A stretch of 5,829 nt of DNA, taken from NCBI GenBank assembly GCA_025353985.1, contig JANXNT010000302.1:1-5829 (forward strand), in the 5' to 3' direction. Every line of letters starts with the position of its first letter. Position 1 is the first letter of the stretch. This DNA is from Limnoglobus sp. (GTDB lineage Bacteria > Planctomycetota > Planctomycetia > Gemmatales > Gemmataceae). Below the pieces are notes generated by a model. The model ran no database searches and was not told where the DNA came from. It saw nothing but the letters and a program-made list of their open reading frames with translations. The position numbers and the translations under genes were made by a program. This document shows, piece by piece, positions 1 through 5,829 of the stretch.

Positions 1-1620
1 AATGTCTGGTACCGGTTCCGGATGAACTTCGATTCGGGTGGCATGGCTCAATGGGCGGGACTGGAATCGCGAACTTCGGAAGCGATTCACTGGAGTCAGG
101 CGATTTGCATCCTGCTTTATCTGGTGACGGTGGTCGATAACTACCGCGACGATCTGTCCTCCGCGACGCCCGACCAACTCGAAAAGGCGCACAAGTGGGT
201 CGACGATCTCCGCCAAAGTGGTGGCACCGCCATCTTGCCCGCGCTGAATACCGCACTCGGTTTCCGCACGAAAGACGAAGGGCGTTCGTTCAACATCGTG
301 TTCTTCACCGATGGCGTGCCGACGGTCGATGAAACCAACCCGGATCGCATCATCAAAAGTGTCGCTGCGAAGAACACCACCAGCACGCGGATCTTTACGT
401 TCGGCGTCGGCGATGATGTCAATTCCTCGATGCTCGATCAACTCGCCGAATCGACGCGAGCCGTCAGCACGTACGTGCGACCTGCGGAAGACATCGAAGC
501 GAAAATGAGCAGTTTATACTCGAAAATCAGCCATCCCGTTATGACCAACGTTCGATTGTCTTGCACGAACGTCCGCTTGAGCGGCATCTACCCCGTGCAA
601 ATTCCCGACCTGTTTCACGGCAACCAACTCGTACTCATCGGTCGCTTCAGCGGTCGCGGCCCCGCGACGATCAAGCTGACGGGGCAGGTCGGCAGCGAGA
701 CTCGCGAGATCGTCGAGGAAGTCGATTTCCCCTCGCGCACGACCGACGATAAATCGTTCGTCGAACACCTGTGGGCACGGCGCAAAGTCGGTTACATTTT
801 GGATCAAATCCGCGCGAACGGCGAACAGAAAGAACTCGTCGACGAAGTCGTGGCACTCGCGAAAAAGTACGGCATCGCCACGCCCTACACGAGCTACCTC
901 GTCGTCCCCGATGGCCCGATGCCCGTTGCCGCCCCGGATCGATTCCGCCTGAATGGCATGGCACCTCAACCTCAAGGCGCGGGCGTAGGTGACCGTGCTT
1001 TCGGTGGCGGCGGTGTCAAACCAAGTTCCATCTCACCGCAACCCACTACTGGCCAGGTGGCCCAAAAAGCGGCAGGGAAGGGCGACAAGGACGGAATCAC
1101 CTCGGCACGCGGCGAGTTGCAAAAGCAGCAAGTCGATGATTCGCTGAGAGCGTTGAAACCCGAAGAAAGCAAAAGTGTGATTGCAGAGTCGCTCAAGAAA
1201 GCCCAACGCGACCAGGATAATTACGACAACGCCAAGAAAAACTACGAAAGTGGAAGATTGTCATCGAATCAGACCGGCACGCTCGGCGTCGATTTGTCGC
1301 TCGCTTCGACGAATTTGCGTAACCAGAATCAACTCTCGCAAACCGCGAATCGGGCCGCTTACGGCCGCAACTGCGTGGAAGTCGGCGGCGTCTGGATCGA
1401 CGATAAATTCGAGAAGAAAATGCCGATCGTTGCGATCAAAGCCCAAGGCGCTGCGTACTTCCGCATCCTCGAAAAACAGGCACAAATGAAGGACGTCTAC
1501 CGCCTGGGTAACCACGTCCTCTGGGTGACACCTAACGGCAACGCCCTCGTCATCGATCCCAAAGAAGGCAAAGACACCCTCACTGAAGAAGAGATCGACA
1601 AGCTATTCGCAGCGAAGTAA
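1..1620 (+). CDS. VWA-domain protein (VIT/inter-alpha-trypsin heavy-chain type), 5'-partial
   Basis: The frame is open from the window edge, so the ATG at 22 is only the first internal Met and not a credible start. Numbered from that Met, residues ~39-170 are most of a von Willebrand factor A domain. The MIDAS threonine lies in GGTAI (T69) and the aspartate in FFTDGVPT (D97), followed by TRIFTFGVGDDVN. Residues 171-240 form a beta-rich part with PDLFHGNQLVLIGRF. Residues ~246-295 hold a helix ending in YGIATPYTSYLVV, typical of bacterial VIT/VWA proteins. A Gly/Pro-rich linker follows (296-355), then a charged, Gln/Lys-rich, probably helical stretch (355-412) and a compact tail (447-532) containing GGVWIDDKF and YRLGNHVLWVTPNG. 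An N-terminal VIT domain and signal or membrane segment would lie upstream and are not seen. Family members are usually thought to be envelope or adhesion-like; the actual role here is unknown. The first ~40 residues fit the domain poorly (see findings). The gene is convergent with nnrD. Confidence 0.85.
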   Translation, partial: NVWYRFRMNFDSGGMAQWAGLESRTSEAIHWSQAICILLYLVTVVDNYRDDLSSATPDQLEKAHKWVDDLRQSGGTAILPALNTALGFRTKDEGRSFNIVFFTDGVPTVDETNPDRIIKSVAAKNTTSTRIFTFGVGDDVNSSMLDQLAESTRAVSTYVRPAEDIEAKMSSLYSKISHPVMTNVRLSCTNVRLSGIYPVQIPDLFHGNQLVLIGRFSGRGPATIKLTGQVGSETREIVEEVDFPSRTTDDKSFVEHLWARRKVGYILDQIRANGEQKELVDEVVALAKKYGIATPYTSYLVVPDGPMPVAAPDRFRLNGMAPQPQGAGVGDRAFGGGGVKPSSISPQPTTGQVAQKAAGKGDKDGITSARGELQKQQVDDSLRALKPEESKSVIAESLKKAQRDQDNYDNAKKNYESGRLSSNQTGTLGVDLSLASTNLRNQNQLSQTANRAAYGRNCVEVGGVWIDDKFEKKMPIVAIKAQGAAYFRILEKQAQMKDVYRLGNHVLWVTPNGNALVIDPKEGKDTLTEEEIDKLFAAK

Positions 1621-1630
1621 GTTCCGTCCA

Positions 1631-1674
1631 CGTTTAGCCGCGACGCGTAGTCTTCGGAGCGAAGCGCGCGGGCT
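1631..1674 (+). repeat. Intergenic hairpin repeat, copy 1 (possible terminator)
   Basis: This starts 10 nt after the VWA gene stop and begins with cgtttagccgcgacgcg (1631-1647), which recurs inverted at 3898-3914. It folds into a long hairpin. AGCC 1636-1639 pairs with GGCT 1671-1674. CG 1641-1642 pairs with 1669-1670, and CGCG 1644-1647 with 1665-1668, leaving G1640 and A1643 bulged. An inner stem CTTCG 1652-1656 pairs with CGAAG 1660-1664 around a GAG loop. No U-run follows in either direction, so a classic intrinsic terminator is not shown. It sits between two convergent genes and could affect both transcripts. Confidence 0.7.
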
Positions 1675-1704
1675 CGGTGTATCGGACAACAATGTGATTT
1701 TCAT

Positions 1705-2535
1705 TTAAGAGAGCGAGTTTTGCCGTTCGCGGATCGCTTTTGGCAGATGATCGAGCAGATCGCTGGCGATGAGCGAAACCATCCCGAGTGTTTCCGCCGC
1801 CAGATCGCCCGCACGCCCGTGGACGTGTGCGCCGAGCACGGCGGCGGCGAATGGCAAGAAACCCTGGCCGATGAATGCCGCAATCACGCCAGTCAGAACG
1901 TCGCCCGTGCCGCCAGTGGCCATGCCGGGATTGCCCGTTTCGTTCGTGGTAACCTGCACACCATCGGTAACGATCGTCTGGTGGCCTTTCAAGAGAAGCA
2001 CCACGCGATGCTGCGCGGCAAATGCGATTGCAAGTGCTTCACGGTTGGCGGAAATCTCGTTTGCGGTTCGCCCGGTTAAACGTGCGAATTCGCCCGGGTG
2101 CGGCGTCATCACGATCGGTGTGGCACGGGTGCGAATCGACTCGGGCAGCGGCAGCAGATTCATCAACCCGTCGGCATCGAGCACGATGGGCTTTGCAGGA
2201 AATGCGTCGAGTATCGCGCGAACCATCGTCGCCGTTTCGGGGGCAAGACCCAATCCAGGCCCGATGGCAAGAACATCGCATTTCGTTGCCAATTCGACGA
2301 GCGATGCGAGTTCGCTGAAGCCGAACGTCGTGTAACAGGCGTTGCCCATCGCGACGATATCCTGCACCGCTGCCGGGCAGGCGACCGTAACCAACCCCGC
2401 GCCAGATCGCAACGCTGCTGAGCCGGTGAGCACCGCCGCCCCGCTCATGCCCCGGCTGCCCGCGATGACGAGCACACGCCCGTACGTGCCTTTGTGGCTA
2501 TCGACCGCACGCACAGGAATCGTTGGCACGCTCAT
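1705..2535 (-). CDS. nnrD: ADP/ATP-dependent NAD(P)H-hydrate dehydratase
   Basis: This 276-residue protein is a complete, stand-alone NnrD of the ribokinase-like fold. The family dehydrates the damaged S-form NAD(P)H hydrate back to NAD(P)H using ADP or ATP, in the cytosol. Motifs in order: HKGTYGRVLVIAGSRGMSGAA (residues 14-34, in two overlapping blocks), GPGLGLAPET (92-101), LDADGL (119-124), MTPHPGEFARLTG (143-155), LLKGHQTIV (181-189) and NPGMATGGTGDVLTG (202-216). D212 in the GTGD motif is the expected catalytic aspartate. The NnrE epimerase domain often fused N-terminally is absent, so an epimerase, if present, is encoded elsewhere. Length fits single-domain family members. The ATG overlaps the thrC stop by 4 bp (ATGA), so the start is well placed and translation is probably coupled to thrC; the upstream GGGCG is only a weak ribosome binding site. 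Nothing looks broken. Confidence 0.95.
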   Translation of the reverse strand: MSVPTIPVRAVDSHKGTYGRVLVIAGSRGMSGAAVLTGSAALRSGAGLVTVACPAAVQDIVAMGNACYTTFGFSELASLVELATKCDVLAIGPGLGLAPETATMVRAILDAFPAKPIVLDADGLMNLLPLPESIRTRATPIVMTPHPGEFARLTGRTANEISANREALAIAFAAQHRVVLLLKGHQTIVTDGVQVTTNETGNPGMATGGTGDVLTGVIAAFIGQGFLPFAAAVLGAHVHGRAGDLAAETLGMVSLIASDLLDHLPKAIRERQNSLS

Positions 2536-3755
2536 GACAGTTTCGCCCAGTCGATCGGTTGGTTACGATCCAAAAACGGCAATTGGACGGGAAGTGCTTC
2601 GAGGTACTTCGTCGCCGCACCGGTGTTGAATACGACGACGGTTTCATCGAATGATACCGTATTGTCGCGGATCAGATTCTCCAGCGAATCGAGACAAATT
2701 GCGGTTTCCGGGCAGATACTGATTCCTTCCGCGCTACTGGCGCGTTCCATCCATTTGACGATGCTCGCCTCAGCACCTACGACAGCTATGCCACCGCTTT
2801 CGCGCACAGCATTGAGGATCATGAAGTCGCCAACCGCCACAGGCACCCGCAAGCCGCTCGCGGCGGTGGTGGCATTTGGGAAGAGTTTGGCGAACCGTTC
2901 GCCTTTCTCGAACGCACGCGCGATCGGCGCACAACCTTCGGCTTGGCACGAAATCAATCGCGGGAACTTCGTATTCGCTGGCAGCCAGCCGAGCGTTCGC
3001 AGTTCGTGAAACGCCTTCCACATGCCGATGAGTCCGGTGCCGCCGCCCGTCGGGTAAAGGATGACATCGGGGAGCGTCCATCCGAGTTGTTCGGCGAGTT
3101 CCAGCCCCATCGTTTTCTTGCCTTCGATGCGGTACGGCTCCTTCAGCGTCGAGAGATCGAACCAGCCCATCGTTGCGGTGCCGTCCTTGACGATCTTGCC
3201 GCAATCGTTGATGAGTCCGTTGACGCGGAAGGCTTTTGCGCCGTAAATGTGCGGCTCGAACTGATTGACGATCGGCGTGTCTTCGGGCATGAACACGAAG
3301 CATTCGATGCCCGCACGCGCGGCGTAGGCTGCGGCCGCGCCACCGGCATTTCCCGCTGTCGGCAGTGCCACCCGCGTGATGCCCAGCCACTTCGCCATGC
3401 TGATCGCGGCCGTCATGCCACGGCTTTTGAAACTCCCCGTGGGCAACTGCGATTCGTCTTTTATCAGCAGCCGATTCAGCCCGAGATGCTTGCCGAGTTT
3501 CGGGCAAGGCAACAGCGGCGTCATGCCTTCGCCGAGCGTCACTGGCTCGACGTCGAGCGGCAACGGCAGCAGTTCGCGGTAACGCCAGAGCGATGGTGGG
3601 CGTTTGGCAATGTCCGCAGGCGTGACGGCGCTGCGAATGGCATCGAGATCGTAACGCACCCAGATCGGGCGGCATTCGTGCAGATTCTGGATCGTGCCAA
3701 ATGGCAACCGCGTGCCGTCAATCGCGGCTTCGAGATGCGAAACGAAGTGCTTCAT
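2532..3755 (-). CDS. thrC: Threonine synthase (PLP-dependent)
   Basis: This 407-residue fold-type II PLP enzyme converts O-phosphohomoserine and water to threonine and phosphate, the last step of threonine synthesis. Motifs: GEGMTPLLPCPKLGKHLG (75-92), KDESQLPTGSFKSRG (99-113) with K110 as the PLP Schiff-base lysine, TAGNAGGAAAAYAARAG (133-149), YRIEGKKTMGLELAEQLGW (208-226), YPTGGGTGLIGMWKAFHEL (234-252) with the Gly-rich PLP-phosphate loop, and a C-terminal FNTGAATKYLEAL. Length fits the class with the N-terminal SHLE...VRYDL segment. That segment here (6-37) keeps SHLE and VRYDL but lacks the CxxC pairs seen in many relatives. A different PLP lyase of the same fold is possible but less likely. 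The start is the only ATG/GTG/TTG before an upstream in-frame stop at 3804-3806. A G-run at 3768-3772 is about 12 nt from the ATG, a poor ribosome binding site. The gene lies 167 bp after korB and overlaps nnrD by 4 bp. Confidence 0.91.
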   Translation of the reverse strand: MKHFVSHLEAAIDGTRLPFGTIQNLHECRPIWVRYDLDAIRSAVTPADIAKRPPSLWRYRELLPLPLDVEPVTLGEGMTPLLPCPKLGKHLGLNRLLIKDESQLPTGSFKSRGMTAAISMAKWLGITRVALPTAGNAGGAAAAYAARAGIECFVFMPEDTPIVNQFEPHIYGAKAFRVNGLINDCGKIVKDGTATMGWFDLSTLKEPYRIEGKKTMGLELAEQLGWTLPDVILYPTGGGTGLIGMWKAFHELRTLGWLPANTKFPRLISCQAEGCAPIARAFEKGERFAKLFPNATTAASGLRVPVAVGDFMILNAVRESGGIAVVGAEASIVKWMERASSAEGISICPETAICLDSLENLIRDNTVSFDETVVVFNTGAATKYLEALPVQLPFLDRNQPIDWAKLS

Positions 3756-3785
3756 GATAATGTAATGCCCCCATGTCCCATTCTT

Positions 3786-3802
3786 CGATCCTGTGGGGAT
3801 CG
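3786..3802 (-). other. Perfect short hairpin in the thrC leader
   Basis: CGATCC (3786-3791) and GGATCG (3797-3802) are a perfect 6-bp inverted repeat around a 5-nt loop, ending 30 nt before the thrC ATG. A weaker second hairpin lies just upstream: CCCAT 3812-3816 with ATGGG 3826-3830. If thrC is transcribed from its own promoter in this gap, both could lie in its 5' UTR. No convincing -35/-10 pair was found. The role is unknown, and a 6-bp stem can occur by chance. Confidence 0.35.
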
Positions 3803-3868
3803 CTCATGTAGCCCATAGTGGAACCATGGGAGGGGGACTGCTTTCCACGACTGGTTTTCGGCGGTGGC

Positions 3869-3914
3869 AGCCCACGCGATCCGCTACGCAAAGCCTGCGC
3901 GTCGCGGCTAAACG
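3869..3914 (-). repeat. Intergenic hairpin repeat, copy 2 (possible terminator)
   Basis: On the minus strand this copy starts 8 nt after the korB stop with the same 17 bases as copy 1 (3898-3914). It then diverges in the middle and ends again in a GCG-Y-GGGCT arm (3869-3877). The outer stem pairs AGCC (3906-3909) with GGCT (3869-3872). An inner ACGCG arm (3898-3902) pairs with CGCGT (3874-3878), with single-base bulges. The different centre but kept arms suggest the hairpin matters more than the loop. No U-run follows. Its position separates korAB from thrC-nnrD, which fits a transcript end. Confidence 0.65.
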
Positions 3915-3922
3915 AAACTCGG

Positions 3923-4945
3923 TTACTCGACCGTCCACGTATCTTCGGCGGCGAACAGATCTTCGATCTTTCCCTTGCCGCGTTTCGCGAGTTGCTCGTT
4001 GATCTGGCCGTCGAGGAGTTCTTCGTACGTCGGTTTTCGCACGTTCCGCAACACGCCGAAGACTTCCGGGAACTCGGGGCGATACATGCGGCTGAGCAGG
4101 TACGCCAGCGTCGGTTCTTCGGACTTCTCATCGTGAATGAGCAAGTCATCAATGCCGCAATCTTTGCCGACGTCGACGATCTCGGGCTTGAGGCCGTTGA
4201 GGCGGATGCCCTTGTTTTTGTCTTTGCCGAAGATCATCGGCTTACCGTGTTCGACGAACAGGCAGTTATCGCTCTTCACGCTTTTATCGGTGGCGTATTC
4301 GAAGACGCCATCGTTGAAGATCTTGCAGTTCTGGTAAATCTCGACGAACGCGGTGCCCTTGTGCGCGGCCGCTTTTTGCAGCGTGGCGGTCAGGTGCTGG
4401 ACATCGACGTCGATCGTGCGTGCGACGAACGTGGCCTCGGCGGAGAGTGCCGTGGTCAGCGGGCGTAGTGGCGTTTCGAACGAACCTTGCGGGCTGGTTT
4501 TCGTCTTGGTGCCGAGACGCGATGCGGGCGAATACTGGCCCTTCGTGAGGCCGTAGATTTCGTTGTTGAACAACAGAATCTTAATGTCCACGTTGCGGCG
4601 CAGACAGTGAATGAGGTGATTACCGCCAATCGATAACCCATCGCCGTCGCCAGTGACCATCCACACTTGGAGTTCCGGATTCGCAAGGCGGAGGCCCGTC
4701 GCGAACGTCGGCGCACGCCCGTGGATCGTGTGGAAACCGTAGGTGTTCATGTAGTACGGGAAGCGACTCGAGCAGCCGATGCCCGAGACGAATGCGAGCT
4801 TTTCGCGTGGCACGCCGACGGTCGTCAGCACTTTGCGCATCTGGGCGAGAATCGAATAATCGCCGCAACCGGGGCACCAACGAACCTCTTGATCCGATGC
4901 GAGGTCTTTGGGCGTCAACGTGGGGAGAGACAACGTCGCAGACAT
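3923..4945 (-). CDS. korB: 2-oxoacid:ferredoxin oxidoreductase, beta subunit (probably 2-oxoglutarate)
   Basis: This 340-residue subunit binds thiamine diphosphate and carries the catalytic [4Fe-4S] cluster of the cytosolic enzyme that turns a 2-oxoacid plus CoA into acyl-CoA and CO2 while reducing ferredoxin. Visible motifs: WCPGCGDYSIL (23-33), GIGCSSRFPYYMNTYGFHTIHGR (55-77, in overlapping blocks), the ThDP/Mg motif TGDGDGLSIGGNH (98-110) and FNNEIYGLTKGQYSPASR (126-143). C24, C27, C58 and C207 (in YQNCKIFND) match the four cluster-binding cysteines of the family. There is no fused ferredoxin domain, as usual for the two-subunit type. The YGLTKGQ-SP-S region resembles 2-oxoglutarate enzymes, but the substrate is inferred: pyruvate or broad 2-oxoacid use is possible. 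An AGAGGA ribosome binding site precedes the ATG by 5 nt. The gene follows korA after 47 nt, surely in one operon. It ends 8 nt before hairpin repeat copy 2. Confidence 0.94.
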   Translation of the reverse strand: MSATLSLPTLTPKDLASDQEVRWCPGCGDYSILAQMRKVLTTVGVPREKLAFVSGIGCSSRFPYYMNTYGFHTIHGRAPTFATGLRLANPELQVWMVTGDGDGLSIGGNHLIHCLRRNVDIKILLFNNEIYGLTKGQYSPASRLGTKTKTSPQGSFETPLRPLTTALSAEATFVARTIDVDVQHLTATLQKAAAHKGTAFVEIYQNCKIFNDGVFEYATDKSVKSDNCLFVEHGKPMIFGKDKNKGIRLNGLKPEIVDVGKDCGIDDLLIHDEKSEEPTLAYLLSRMYRPEFPEVFGVLRNVRKPTYEELLDGQINEQLAKRGKGKIEDLFAAEDTWTVE

Positions 4946-4950
4946 AACTA

Positions 4951-4956
4951 TCCTCT
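4951..4956 (-). promoter_or_regulatory. Ribosome binding site of korB
   Basis: AGAGGA on the minus strand, 5 nt before the ATG at 4945, is a good Shine-Dalgarno match. It supports this start and is the clearest one in the window; thrC and nnrD have only weak candidates. Confidence 0.7.
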
Positions 4957-4992
4957 ATGCGTAGTGACTCGTTTTTGTTGGGTACTCGGTAA

Positions 4993-5829
<837 letters not shown>

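Noticed and set aside
544..582. Apparent internal duplication TNVRLS-C-TNVRLS in the VWA protein
   Set aside because: Family members have the same number of residues here with similar alternating hydrophobics, and the two DNA copies differ at several positions, so a recent duplication is not needed.
514..975. Minus-strand open frame (153 codons) inside the VWA gene
   Set aside because: It is antisense to a clearly conserved coding stretch (residues ~165-318 of the VWA protein) and shows no protein motif of its own.
1675..1704. Search for a U-run making the convergent gap a classic bidirectional intrinsic terminator
   Set aside because: The bases after the hairpin are mixed on both strands; the short A/T-rich patch near 1692-1707 is too far from the stem to count as a U-tract.
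2943..3818. Long plus-strand open frame (291 codons) opposite thrC and its leader
   Set aside because: It is an antisense shadow of thrC: Arg-rich, no recognisable motif, and the minus strand carries complete PLP-enzyme motifs over the same bases.
3804..3827. Seven-codon frame MVPLWAT before thrC, considered as a threonine attenuation leader peptide
   Set aside because: It has only one Thr codon and no ribosome binding site, and no terminator/antiterminator pair is evident.
3818..4468. Plus-strand open frame (216 codons) opposite korB
   Set aside because: It mirrors the korB reading frame, runs through hairpin repeat copy 2 and has no ribosome binding site or family resemblance; korB motifs explain the region.

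Overview
The window reads as ordinary chromosomal DNA from a moderately GC-rich bacterium, most likely a planctomycete and possibly of the Gemmataceae. This placement is an inference. It rests on the VWA-type protein with the C-terminal helix and the YGIATPYTSYLV-type motif common in planctomycete VIT/VWA proteins, on a short GTTTAGCCGCG-type intergenic hairpin repeat, and on the look of the housekeeping proteins. No marker gene in the window settles it.

Layout: positions 1-1620 (+) hold the 3' part of a large VWA-domain protein whose beginning lies outside the window. Its first ~40 codons look damaged: the metal-site motif expected there is not readable in a single frame. An 84-bp convergent gap (1621-1704) carries a hairpin repeat. 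Then four genes run on the minus strand. Read in their own direction they are the C-terminal part of a 2-oxoacid:ferredoxin oxidoreductase alpha subunit (korA, 5829-4993), the beta subunit (korB, 4945-3923), a 167-bp gap with a second copy of the hairpin repeat, threonine synthase (thrC, 3755-2532), and ADP/ATP-dependent NAD(P)H-hydrate dehydratase (nnrD, 2535-1705). The last two overlap by 4 bp (ATGA).

How they fit together: korA and korB form one enzyme, which uses thiamine diphosphate and an iron-sulfur cluster to oxidise a 2-oxoacid, probably 2-oxoglutarate, to its CoA thioester while reducing ferredoxin. thrC and nnrD look translationally coupled but act in unrelated processes: the last step of threonine synthesis, and repair of hydrated NAD(P)H. 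The VWA protein is convergent to this block and functionally separate.

I found no new multi-gene system. The most interesting signals are the two copies of a hairpin repeat, each placed 8-10 nt after a stop codon in the sense orientation of its gene, the broken start of the VWA domain, and the uncharacterised conserved-looking tail of the VWA protein. No tRNA, rRNA, CRISPR, insertion sequence or attachment site was seen. There is no gene-free stretch over 300 bp.
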